The notes under the pieces were generated by a model, which had not been told where the DNA came from, searched no databases, and saw only the letters and a program-made list of their open reading frames with translations. The position numbers and the translations under genes are program-made. Below are positions 32,546 to 43,972 of a stretch of 64,000 bases of DNA, one piece after another (within the stretch, counting starts at the first letter, position 1; the number at the start of each line of letters is the position of its first letter). The DNA comes from Rhizophlyctis rosea (Eukaryota; Chytridiomycota; Chytridiomycetes; Rhizophlyctidales; Rhizophlyctidaceae), in the NCBI GenBank assembly GCA_027596075.1, contig JADGJC010000188.1:1-64000 (forward strand), given 5' to 3'.

Positions 32546-35194
32546 CTACAAAACCAAAACCCCCATCACACCCACCAACCCCGCAAGCACCCCAACCCAA
32601 ACTCCCGCCTTAACACCAACCGCCGCACTAGCACTCCCCGTCTTCCCATCCGCACTCTTCGGCGTCGCCGTCGCACTCGGGCTCGCACTAGGACTAACCT
32701 TCGGCAACCGACACACATCACTCACGTTCCCACTCTGCGTCGGAAGCGCCTTTGCCAGCGTCTGCAAGTTCGCATCGCTGTGTTCTACGGCCCCAGAACA
32801 GGGGTTGAAGAGAGAGTACGTGGGAGGAGCTCCCGGAGCAGAGTCGAGGTAGATGAAGAAGATGTAGCGTTGACCGGCGGCGAGGGTCGTGGCATTGCAG
32901 CCTTGGGTTTGGTTGGCGGTCGGGAGGGTGAGGGTGATGATTTCGGTTGGGACTGCGGGGGCGGTGGCGTTGTTGTTTGGGGCGGTGCCGTTGGTGGGCG
33001 CGCCGGGGAGGGTGGTGTTTTGAGGTGCGCCGTTGGGACCGGTTGGGGGTGCGCCGTTGGGGCCGGTAGGAGGGGTTTGGCCGGGGGGGCCTTGGGTGGG
33101 GGGGAATGGGGCGTTGGGGTCCTGACCTTGAGGAGGAGCCTGACCTTGCGGGCCACCTTGAGTGGGATCAAAAGTGGGGGCTTGGCCTTGTGGGCCGCCT
33201 TGGGTGGGGTCGAAGGTGGGAGCTTGGCCTTGAGGGTCGGTGGGAGGCCCAGTAGGAGGACCGGTGGGCGGGCCAGTTTGAGCTTGACGTTTCCAGAATC
33301 CAGCTACGGGAGGCTGTTGGGGGGGCCCTTGTTGTTGTTGCGGAGGACCTTGTTGTTGTTGTTGACCAGCTGTGAGATGAAGTATGTTGGTCAGCAATCT
33401 ACGTATTGCTATCAACAAATTTCATTCCGAGACACTTACGAATGAACTGCTGGAATTCGGGAGGAACTTGCTGCTGCCAGCCGGGAGGCAACTGGCTAGG
33501 ATCGAACGTCGCGGGATTGAAGCCGGGTGGGAGTTGACCTTGAGGACCGCCCTGAGGAGCTCCCGGCACAGTGTTAAAGGTGTTGGGGGCGGGGCCGTTT
33601 TGACCGGTGGGATCGAATTGGTTGGGATCGAATTGACTGGTCGGCACGCCACCAGCACCAGTAGGAGCACCACCAGCACCAGTGGGAGGTCCGCCAGCAC
33701 CGGTAGGAGGAGCACCACCGGCAGTGGGATCGCCACCAGTAGGGCCAGTAGGAGGACCGCCGGCACCCGTGGGAGGAGCTCCAGAGCCAGTAGGAGCGCC
33801 GGTAGTAGGGTCAACGGCACCCGTAGGGGGACCGGTGGGAGGAGCACCGCCAGGACCCGTTTGAGGACCACCCGTTGGTGCACCACCAGTAGGCGCACCA
33901 GTTGTGGGTGCACCAGTCGTGGGCGGCGCAGTCGGGTCAAATGCCGCAAGCGTCCCGTTGTACGTACACAAAACATTGACAACAGCCGTCGGAGGCGGCG
34001 CCGTAACTCCGGGCGGGAGACTGGCAGCGGGAATGGCGGGGGTCACGCCGACGACTTCACCGTAGATGGAGATGGCGCATTTGGCGTAGCAAGCAATGTC
34101 TTTGCCGCAGTCTCGGCAGTTTGCAGGGGTTGATGGCGTGTCTGTTTGCGTATGGAGATTTATCTGGTGAGTACTTTCTGTCTGTCTCAAGAGATTGCCC
34201 CCTCTCCCTTTCCACCCTCCAATTAACCATTGATGCCAGACGATCAAAGCCGCCCAACCACATTCGAGCTTGAATTCTCCCAACTTGACACAATCACTGG
34301 CTCGCTTCGCTCGCAAGCAAACTCAGCATTCGCCACTAATTTGCACCTCGCCTCGCTCGGAAATTCGCTTCGCTCAAAAACCAGCTCCGCTGATAAACTA
34401 GCTCCGCCCACTCCCCACAAAAACTATACCGCAACAAACAACACTGCCAACACAGCAATCCACATCCCATTATAGCACAACTCACGAATACTCACCACCA
34501 TCAGCAGCGGCAATCCTGATATTCTGATTCTTGGCACCGGCCACCCTCACAGGCTGAGCGGCATAAAAGTAATGAGCGGAAGGCCTGAAGGGTTGCCATT
34601 GGCGGTTGTTGCTAGCGGCAGCGGGAGCAGCAGGTTGTTGAGAGTGCAAGCTAGCTCTCGCATTACTGAGGAAAGCCTCAAAGTTGTGGTTGTTTGATTG
34701 AGGGGCGAATGATTGTTGGTGTTGAGCGTGATTTTGTTTGTAGTATGGGTAGTAGTTTTGTTGTTGGTGTGCTTCTTCGGGGTGGATCCGTTGGTGAGCG
34801 ATGGATGCTTGGGCTGTTTTGACAGTTGGGAGGATGTCAGGTCAGTTACGGTTTCAACAAACTTAGTGGGGGATATTGTTTACATCACCGCCCAGATCAG
34901 TGACCCGTCCTTACAGCACGATTGATGGATTGTTCAGAAAATTGATGGGACGCGTGTGAATCGCGGTTATCAATCCACATTCCCAAAACCCCTTGCTATG
35001 GCGGAGATTGAATCCTCCCCCTCTTGTCCAAACTCTTCTAAAGGTCGACGCCCCCGCCAAGTGTGCATCCCCGTAACAGTCCCATATACTAACTATACAC
35101 GCCTGCAACTAAGAATATACATCCCAAGTTAAAACCACGGATACACACCTGCACCCATACCAGCCAACAGGAAGAATGCAGATGCGAACTTCAT
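32546..35194 (-). CDS. Secreted GPI-anchored Pro/Thr/Gly/Gln-rich surface protein
   Basis: Exons 35194-35149, 34813-34496, 34141-33440, 33369-32546 in phase, giving 629 residues. Signal peptide MKFASAFFLLAGMGA, a His/Gln-rich segment, a small Cys-rich region (NCRDCGKDIACYAKCAISIY with a later Cys in VLCTYNG), then a long low-complexity stalk of PTG/GAP and DPTQGGPQGQ tandem repeats. A second globular Cys pair follows near CNATTLAAGQRYIFFIYLDS. The C-terminus is Ser/Ala-rich and ends in a hydrophobic tail (VWVGVLAGLVGVMGVLVL), the classic GPI signal. It should be a covalently attached or membrane-bound cell-surface protein, perhaps an adhesin or wall spacer. The second intron is unusually long (34142-34495, 354 nt) and holds hairpin-like GCGAAGC repeats. 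Confidence 0.85.
34281..34400 (-). repeat. GCGAAGC hairpin-core array inside a long intron
   Basis: In the sense of the minus-strand transcript the intron contains CAGCGGAGCTGG, GAGCGAAGCGAA, GAGCGAGGCGAGG and GCGAGCGAAGCGAGCC. These share the GAA-loop core of the 56-nt elements at 21 kb and 58 kb but do not form the full unit. Confidence 0.6.
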
Positions 35195-37210
35195 GCTGAC
35201 GAAATGACGACGGTGAAAACGATAGGCGGTGGTATCCCGATATTCGCACACTAACGGTTATGTGCGAGTAGACGTGTGGATATTACAGATTGTTACTACA
35301 CCAGATGTGACTCTGTTAGTATGTTTCAAAGGGTATTGTGTGAGAGAATCTCGGGGTTTCTAGTTGGAGGCTGAGGTTATAAAGAAAGGTTGAATGCCGT
35401 TTGCACACAGCATTTGTGGCCTGCTGGTTGATACACTTTGGCTTGGGAGGCTGTGTAACAGAGGAGGAGCGTATTCACAGGGTGTCAATTCGTGTTACGC
35501 GATGGTGGCTTGGAACTATGAGCCATTTGAATGAAGGAAAATCGAGAAGGGCCATTCCCATATGAGGCAAGTATTGGATGAGCACCTCCTACGGTTCTTA
35601 TCCAGATGGCTTTGCTGTGCACCACCACCGACAAAGGATCCGAATCTCAACCCTGCACACAAAAACGCAACACCAGCGGCTGTGCAAACCGACTGCAATG
35701 GTCTGGATGTGCACCTTGTGTGACATACACCGGTGTACATTCTACACACGTTTGGCTCCGCCCGAAAAGCTGGCCATCGACAACGGAGCTTCTGTGACCC
35801 GGTGGCTTGTGTGTGCAAAACGCTCAGCCCTGAAGGACCCTCGCGCGCATTGGGGTTCATTGCCATTACACCAATATGCAGCGAGCTTCTTAGAGTGGTT
35901 TCCAGGTTCCGGCTAGTTACTGGATGTACAGTATCATTGACCTTCATGACCGTACTATCGTTCGTCCGGCTCTCATTGCTCTGCCGACCGACAACTGAAG
36001 CCGTCACACCTTGGTGAACCCCACGCCCGATTGAATCAAGATGCATGTGCGCATCACTGACCTTATGACTGATACATTACACGCGCCGCTTGGGTCTGAC
36101 GAGAATTGAGAAGTTCAAGAGTTTCATTCGCACGGCAGACACTACACCAAACCAGTGTCAAATGTCGAATTTAGATGTTTTTGAGAACCTCAATGGCAGT
36201 CAGTGGGACAGCCCGTTCACTCCGCAAATTTATGAAGGCTGGCGCATGCTCTTTTTTTCTCTCTTCGTATATCTGGAGGTTCATTTCATATGTGGTTAAC
36301 ATCGCCAACATTGGTTGATATTGGCAAGCTATCAGCCTTCCACAAGTTTTACATCATGACTCGCTCAATCCAAGCCTGAACTTGAATGCGACTCTTTTCC
36401 CAACTGAACAAACGAGGGAAGATTGGACGACCCCTCAGGGCGATGGTATGAACCAATTCACGGAGCCAGCCGTGCTCAGGTATTCCTTCAGGTACAGTTC
36501 TGCACCTTTGTGAAGTGCTTGTATGAATCCCCTATTCAGCATATCATGTCTGAAGGCAGTACCATCGCTTCCTATTTGTAGTCTGGCGCCCCTTCCTTTG
36601 TTGTATGATTTGCATCCAAAGATCACTTCCCATCTGGTCAATGAACCTTCACGTATGCACCCGTTATGTCAACAGCGACGAACTTAGGTGTATGGACTGT
36701 CTTCTACGAATAGTAAGGCAAGCCTCAAAATGAACCTTACATGTGAATCTTTGTGTCCATGACCAACATGGCACACAAAACCAGCACTACATGATGAAAG
36801 CCCTCACCAAATAGTTGCCACACTTTGCGCCCACACCCATCGTGCCCTGTTGTGTTCAGCGTTTCATAATTCATAGACATCAACTGGGCCCGTCCCATGC
36901 TCGGACATCAACTCGATCACTCGCTGCTCCTCCCTGTCAGAGTCGGTGCCGCTCCGTGGTGCCGCTCCGTCCCTTTGTTGACCCACCCTTTGCTATGTCA
37001 CCTTCGCCTTTCTCCAACCGGCCAGAAACTCCCGATGGCCTCCATGCACTCTTCCTCCATTCGGCCCGGCCAAGGTGATGAGATTTCTCAGTAGTTGCGG
37101 CATAATACTCTACACTAATATACAAACTAAGCTTCTCCTATACTATCCCGTCCTCATCTTCGTTGTAATTCCACCACCGCCAAGGAAATTTCTCCAGGGC
37201 CTCCGTGACG
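35195..37210. other. Intergenic, 2 kb
   Basis: Promoter side of the GPI-protein gene and 3' side of the TIR-NB-ARC gene. A 176-codon minus-strand frame (36046-35516) has no recognisable feature. I assign nothing. Confidence 0.4.
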
Positions 37211-40200
37211 TCACTGACCGTTGGATGCTCTACCATCCTTCCACCAACCGAAGAGGAATCCCAATACCGCATACGTCCCATCCCAAAACCGCTCCTTCCG
37301 TCGAATCCGGTTCAAAGTCCTATCCACTTGCGACACTTCCGGATGATCCGCCCCAAAGTGCACCCTCAGAATCTCCCGTGCCTCAACCAAATACGCTTTC
37401 GCCGCCGCCCAGTCCCCTTCCTGCTCAGAAACGAGGCCCAGCTCGCCGACCGTACGGGCGCTCTTCAGATGGCTGCGCGTGGGGTAAAGCTCGACCTCAA
37501 TCTCCCGACACTTGGTAAGAAACTCTTTGGCGGCCTGCAGATCACCTCTTGAGCGAGCAACAACTCCATAGGAGAGGAGATAATGATGGACGATCGGGTG
37601 ATAGGGAGTACCGTATGTGGTGGTAAGGAGGTAAAGTTTTTGGGAGAAGGAGAGTGGACGTTTGACAAAGAGGTCGAAAATTGAAATCGAGTTCGAGCTC
37701 GCCATCCCGCATTGCACATTGGGAGAGTCACAAGGGTTGTGCGGCTTAGGCAGCTTCGCGGGAAGTGCCTCCACGAATTCTCGAAGGTAATTTTCAGCCG
37801 ATTGAAGATTTCCCCGCAGCCTAGCTATGTCACCAAGCGTAAGGTAGTCAACCGCTATGAGCTTGTAATCTTTCATTGTGAGGTCAATTTCCAAAGCTTC
37901 CTTTATGTAAGTCTCCGCCGCGTCCATGTCACCTTCCCCTGCCGCGATTCTAGCTAGGAACCTTAACGGTGAGGCAACATCCGGATGATTTCGCTTGCCG
38001 TAGACTATCCTTTGAGTTTTCAGTGCTGCGATCAAGTAGGTCTTGGCGACATCGTTCTGTCCCTTCATCATAGATATCCGGCCGAGGTATTCCACTGTCA
38101 ATGCGACTTCGGCGTGATTGCGGGATCCCAATCGAATGGTTTGCAGTTCCAGGGCCATTTCGCAGAGTTGTTCAGCGGATTCGAAGTTGCTCTGGGTATA
38201 CATGTCCTTGCACAATGAGTATGCTACGTCCGATGCTGGTTTGAAAGCTGTCTTTTCGGATGTTCTTCTTAGCAATGCAACGGCTGTGACCACATGCTTG
38301 ACGAGCATCCTCCTAATGCTGCTGTCTTCCACCGACTCTTTGCCCATGCCTCTGACGTACTTGTCCAATGCATGGACAGCCCGCCTCACCCAGAACCCAC
38401 TGATTTCGCCATCAAATACGCTTCCGCCATATGGTTCCAAAAACTGATTTGCGAGTAGTTGGTATAAGGAATGGATGGACACCGTCTTCGGTTGGAGCCG
38501 TATGAGGGAGGAGGATTGTAAGGAGCTTAGGGCGGAGTCGAGAAGGTCGGGTGCCCTAGAAGCATCAATTGACACCGCGAGTAGGCTTTTGGGAATATTT
38601 TCCGGAGCAAAACATGACGCGACGCCAAGAATATTTCTGCATGATTGCACAGATCAGAATCAAAAGCTGGAGCGGCGACCCAGTGCTTGTCTCAATGAAG
38701 CTTACATTGCAGCTCTCCCCACCTCGCCCTCCCTCTGCAATTGGGCCACGTTGAGGTGAAATGCACCAGCCAGTGACGAGCGATATTTGCTGGCTTTGCT
38801 GACGTAAGCTAACGATGCATTGCGGAATTGGGGCAGGTAATATTTGAGGCCGCCTATACGTTTTTCAATGGCATAAGAAGCCACCTGCTCAACGGCAAGC
38901 GGATATCCGTCCAGCAGATCTAGCAACGTGTCGAGGGCCTTGCGCTCATCTGTATCGTTGCTGACAATGTCCTTCCACTCCGGTTTCCGAGCAAAGAGAT
39001 ATGACTCGGTGACTGTACGTGACCAAGGCTCCAACTCAATCGACCGTGTTGCCCCAAACCACTCCCCCACGGTGTTGTCCCGAGACGTGATCACGACATG
39101 CCCGGCAAACTTCCTAGCAGCCCCAAAGAGTTCCTCCAAAACCCGCTGATCATCCGCATTGTCTATGACTAACAAGTAGCCTGGTGTTGCGCCCAGCCAG
39201 TCAAACAGCGCCTTGCGTACTCTCTCTCTATCAGCCTGCGGCCCATCAACAAAGCTGGGCATGATTCCCAATGTCTCCACAGCCATTTCAATGGACTGGT
39301 CCGCAGCTTGCGCATCCACACACGACAACCACAATACATAAGCATAGGAATCCGCATTCAAACTGGCGTATGTGGTTGCGATGCTGCTTTTCCCCATGCC
39401 ACTGGGTCCCACGATGAGCGCCTTGCTGCCCTCCGCGAGCGTAGCCGTGATTTGAGCGAGGGTGGCATTGCGTCCGAATAGTTGCATTGGAAAATGAGGA
39501 ATAAGGGCCGTCTTCGCGACTGAGCTGATTGACACTGAGTGTCAGAAACAAAGATATTTCCTTTTCGGTTAGCGACGTACAGGCATAGAAATGATATTCG
39601 CATCGCATTCTTTGACTCACCCAAGTTTAGTCGCAAATCTGGCGTGGACTGCAAATGCACAGCGGGCACCTCCGTGCTCATTCCCACGCCATCCCACTCC
39701 ATCTTGAATGTAAAACCCAGCGAACTTCCTTTTGAAAGAAGGAATGGCCCCAGGAAAGGGAAAGTGCAGCCGATCAGGAGTACGAGGAGCGGAATAGTGA
39801 CATCTGGTCGTGGCGTTGGTATTGATGTCGGGTGGCGTGGAAGGGTTTTTGGAAAAAAGCGGGTGTAAGCGTCCAGCACTTCATCAACTACACTACGCAG
39901 ATCGTTGGGATCCAGGTGCTGGCCTTGCATCCGGAAGAGTTTGTTCATTGTTGCCGCAACTGGTAAACCGGACGCCCTATGCGCCAGATCGGGCTGGTCG
40001 TCAAACATTCCGAACGGTCTGCATTTGGTCAAAATCTTCCCGCTGTGGTCCAACGTCCCAACAAAGATGGGCAGCAGCTTCGATGTTGTCCTTTGATGCC
40101 TCCTCAAACCCTCCTCTATTTCCAGGAGCACGTTGTCCTGTAGCCCATTCGCCAGGTTCTTTTTCATGGTAGCCAGAGAGTCGTCGCTTATAAAGTAGAG

Positions 40201-40443
40201 GATGAGGTCTGAGTTGCGCAAGCCGTTGATGAAGCCCTCTTCCCAATCTTCGGCAAGCACGAGACAGTGCTTGTCAAAAAATGCAGGGAAAGTGCCTGGC
40301 CATCTTTGGGAGGCGGCGCTTTCGAGGGCTGCATGGAAGGACTCGACAAGTTTAGCATCGGGAGTTACTCGATAGGATAAAAAGATCCGATGATGCGTCG
40401 CATGGTGCATTCGACACGTCCAATTTACGTTGATCCTGATCAT
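37211..40443 (-). CDS. TIR / transmembrane / NB-ARC / TPR receptor-like protein (NLR-like STAND protein)
   Basis: Three exons in phase: 40443-39621, 39534-38706, 38636-37211, giving 1025 residues. Residues ~17-150 are a TIR domain: IFLSYR at the first strand, a DLILYFISDDSL strand, and LLEIEEGL, where Glu108 sits at the position of the catalytic Glu of NAD-cleaving TIR domains. A hydrophobic segment at ~216-237 could span a membrane. The NB-ARC ATPase follows: P-loop GPSGMGKSS (317-325), Walker B LLVIDNADD (~395-403), VVITSRD and the GLPL-like GYPLAVEQ. The C-terminal half holds about seven tetratricopeptide-like repeats (GDMDAAETYIKEALEI, GDLQAAKEFLTKCREIEVE, GDWAAAKAYLVEAREILR). By family knowledge this is a signal-sensing STAND NTPase: the TPRs sense a ligand, NB-ARC oligomerises, and TIR signals, possibly by NAD+ cleavage. 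The ligand and cell role are unknown; immunity or self/non-self recognition is inference. Confidence 0.92.
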
Positions 40444-41850
40444 GATATCACGCGAATACGACGGGGTCTATCGATAATTCTTCGGAGGGACTTCTATGCC
40501 GGTATCACGGTCAGGTCGACGATTAGCATATCTTCACCAAAACAAGATGCCTACTGTGAATCTCTATGGGGTTTGAAGCTGGCGTAGTCTGTACTCGCCC
40601 ATTGGTACGGTTAGGTTGATGTCGCAAAACGAATTCTATGCATGTTCGCGCTCGAATGGAAGTAGGAGAATGGAAGTACGAAGACGATGGAGCAGAAGAG
40701 AGGCTCCTTAGGGCAGCCTTACGGGGAACAAAACTGGGTGTTCAGCGTCTCCACCAATGTCACACAAACCTCCCTCCAGAGTCTAGGCGCTCACCGAAGC
40801 CTTGAAGACACCGCCATGTCTGCATGTTTCTCACGCAAAGTCCAGACAATTGACAAGGGACATTCTTTAGACTATGCATTAGGCCATCGAGCATGAAATG
40901 AAACTTTACTGCACAGACTTTTCTGCACAAAAGGAAGGTCAGAATGCATGAAATTGTCATCCTTATTCTTCTGAAGACAAGGGACTGAGCAGTCATACTG
41001 ATGATACACCATGACGGAAGGAAAGACAGTTGCGCTTTTTCGGATAGGCAATAAGAGCGAGGCAATGGCGCTGACAATGCTGGTCGAATGCATACAGGTC
41101 CCTGGAAAAACTTAAGGTACTCTTCCAGTCACTAAGCCCGTGGCACAGTGATCTTATACGTCCACAACTACCTTAACTTCTTCCAGGGACCTGTGCAACT
41201 ACCTCGCGTCGTCTGCGCCACGGGTCGTTGTAAAAGCCACATGAGTTGTGTGGACGCCATAAGTGGCCCTCTTTCAAAGATTCCAGAGGCCATGAGCGTG
41301 TCCAAATACCAGCAGCGATCGCAACACTATAAGGTCATTTGAAGATATGACCTGTTCAAAACACTTTGTTCCATGCGGGCTTTCGAGGGCACCATCCTCA
41401 ACAGCGTAAGTCATTCCTGTCGCCTCAGCATCCATCCAACACGGCCAGTTGATGCCCGTGGACGACTTGGACGGCAGATGACGACTCAATGATACGGATC
41501 AGTTTGAAAGGTGTAGGATAATCAGCAAGTAGCATAGCAGAGAGGCTTAAAAAATCTCCGCATTGCCGATGCTAAAGTGCGCCAGCGACCCATGATACAC
41601 GAGATGCACAGATAACAATAATCTGGCTCGCACCTGATTAGGGGCGTTACAAAGCTCCACATCATCCTCCTTGTCCCTCCACAATCATCAACCACTCTCC
41701 CAAGCGCTCCGCAAGCACTAAAAGTCCAAACGCAAACCCAAATCAACAACAAAGAACACGTCACCTCGTGATTATGTACAAACTGGACCATTACGAAATA
41801 TTCAAAGGCGCAGCGAAACGTGACAGTTATGAAATACTCGTATGTGGACC
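40444..41850. other. Intergenic, 1.4 kb
   Basis: Upstream region of the TIR-NB-ARC gene and 3' flank of the E2 gene (both minus strand). An 11-base inverted repeat is visible around 41097-41190 (CAGGTCCCTGG and CCAGGGACCTG). No gene is supported. Confidence 0.4.
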
Positions 41851-43021
41851 TTACGCCACATTGCCCATCAGGATCTCTTCCACAGCCCTCTCCTCGTTTC
41901 CGTCCGCTTTTCTGAGGGCCCGCGCTACTAGTCGCCTATCGAAACCCATTTCGCATATGCGTGATATTGCTTGAGGATCTAAGCCTGATTGAGACGGAAG
42001 ATTCATGATCAATATATACTTTCTTCAATGGTCATCCTGTGTCGCTGAAACCCGCGCATGAATCCAAGGCAAGCCTGCCACATCAACTCACCTATCTCCT
42101 CAGGAGGGATTTTCGGCACCTCCGGCGCCGTCCTTCCGCCCCCACCCCCACTTCGCCCCCCACCTCCAGCACCAGCCGGTGCTCCAGCATATATATTTGC
42201 CCATTGCCGGGCGGTTTGATCAAATCCGGGACGATCCGTCATGTAATGTCGAGCGACTTCCGCGTCTTGCGGGTCGTTGGGAACGGGGTCGCAGAGGAGG
42301 GATTGGAGGGATATGAGCTGGGTAGGACATATGCGGATAGCAAAGATTGTATGCTTATGAGCCATGGTCTGCGGCACAATGGTCAATAATGAGCACTCAC
42401 CGCAGTTTTTAGGGTGAGGACTGGTGACCATTGATCTTTCAGGATATCAAGGCATATTGCTTAAAATGAGCGACACAGCGTCAGATTTCGGGGAAGAAGA
42501 CGATCATTTGGACGCGGTGTACCTCCAGTTTGTGATGAAACATTGGGGTGATATACGCGGGTGTCAAATTTCATCTGTAAAGATGCGAGACCGGATAAGC
42601 ACTACGCCAGTTCCTGCGGCGCAACAGCACTACCTTCGGTGGCCGGAAAGGGTACTCGTCTGGTAGTTGTATGTCAATGATGAACTGACCGCCTGCATGG
42701 ATTAGGAGCCCTACTCTATACATGACTTGCACCGCTTGGACTTGTCCTAGTTTACCTTCATACGGTGTTCCTTCAGGCCCAACAAGGAAGCCCTTCAGGT
42801 GAACTGCAGGAAGACGTCAAAATTCGTTGAGGTGCATCTTTCGCAAGAGAGACCTCGCTTACGTACAAAGACTATCGTTCACTAGTTCCACGTTAACTAG
42901 CGCGTCCTGCATTAGCAAGCATTGTCAGACCCGTTTCTCAAGCTTGAAGGTGAGCCAACGTCCCAACCTTGTCAGACTGGCACTGTCGAATTTCCCTTTC
43001 TACTCTTCGAACGTCGGGCAT
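41851..43021 (-). CDS. Ubiquitin-conjugating enzyme E2, UBC1/UBE2K class with C-terminal UBA
   Basis: Eight short exons in phase: 43021-42968, 42906-42867, 42803-42756, 42692-42634, 42574-42523, 42459-42401, 42317-42092, 41984-41851, giving 223 residues, close to yeast Ubc1 and human UBE2K. The UBC fold shows [22 protein letters not shown], the HPN motif (76-78) and catalytic Cys87 in [13 protein letters not shown] Gly-rich insert ([14 protein letters not shown]) links to a UBA domain ([19 protein letters not shown]) that should bind ubiquitin. It charges ubiquitin from E1 and extends chains, typically Lys48-linked in this class, with various E3 ligases. The first intron lies after codon 18 ([18 protein letters not shown]). 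Confidence 0.95.
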
Positions 43022-43736
43022 GGCGTACTACGTGGCAAGCTGAGAGTGAGCTCTGTTCGGTAGTCTGGGAACGTTACAAACACTAGCAAACGTCGAGGGA
43101 GATCTATGTGGTATGGTTGCTGCGGAACAAATTACAATGGAGGAGAGGCCGAAGCTTGACCCGCAACCAGGCTGGGGCCACAGGTGAGCATCATGATGAC
43201 TCATGCATCACCACCAGCACTGGCAGCCCTTTAAACTCCTCAACCGCATTTCAGGGTCCTTTGTGGTCCACATTATCGCCCCCATGATATCTTCAAGTGT
43301 TTTGACACCTGGCACGTCAATAAGTTTCAAAAGACCAAATGAAACATACTAAACATGTGAACTGAGTGTTATTTCAAAGGTTCTGCTACTCGATGTCAAA
43401 CAAAGGAACGGAGCGCCAAATCTGCTTAAAAAGATACACTCCTTCAGCATCGAGAAGGCGATTGTCACAGTCGGGCCACACTTACATGAACCATGAACCT
43501 ATGGCAACAGAAATGACGTCTTGACATATACTTTGCTATCATTTTGGACAGGGGTAATTCGTGCTGTTGGATGATGTCAATTCATGAGTAGTTCGTGGCC
43601 ATAACAACGCTTCTCGAACCAAAAGCTGACTGGGCACAAGTTGTGCATGTACGAGATCTTCAAAGAACATGAAAAAGTCGAAAAGGACGAAGCAGCAAAA
43701 GAGCACGGAACTGAAAAGCAATTGTGCAATTTTCAG
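43022..43736. other. Upstream region of the E2 gene
   Basis: No gene or RNA recognised between the E2 start and the tRNA-Thr gene. Confidence 0.4.
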
Positions 43737-43809
43737 TGCCTTCTGTGAGAATCGAACTCACGACCTTCTGCTTACTAGGCAGACGCTCTGCCAACTGAGC
43801 CAAGAAGGC
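43737..43809 (-). tRNA. tRNA-Thr (anticodon AGU), no intron
   Basis: 73 nt on the minus strand with a perfect 7-bp acceptor stem GCCTTCT/AGAAGGC, discriminator A, D-arm GGCTCAGTTGGCAGAGC, anticodon stem TCTGC/GCAGA with loop CTAGTAA (anticodon AGT), variable AGGTC, and T-arm GTGAG-TTCGATT-CTCAC. All invariant positions checked are present, and A34 would be read as inosine. Two tRNA-like half copies lie just beyond its 5' end on the other strand. Confidence 0.95.
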
Positions 43810-43877
43810 GGTTATTTTGAAGTATAGTATGTTATATATATAACTATTCAATTACGGAAAGCTGAGAGAGTCATTGT

Positions 43878-43972
43878 TGTGCCAGTTGGGAGAGCGTCTG
43901 TCTTGTTGTACAGGCCCAATAATCAGACCTACCAGCGCTCTTGGCTCAGTTGGTGGAGCGTCTGTCTAGTCA
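43878..43972 (+). pseudogene. Two tRNA 5'-half fragments
   Basis: Bases 43937-43972 repeat the 5' half of tRNA-Thr (TTGGCTCAGTTGG..GAGCGTCTG.CTAGT) with a few changes and stop at the anticodon loop. Bases 43878-43915 (CAGTTGGGAGAGCGTCTGTC and on) are a more diverged half. No T-arm or acceptor 3' half follows either, so both are fragments. They lie in opposite orientation to the intact gene. Confidence 0.7.

Noticed and set aside
32780..34133. Plus-strand Gly/Arg/Ser-rich frames opposite the GPI protein
   Set aside because: Antisense of Pro/Thr/Gly repeats; no signal peptide or splice structure.
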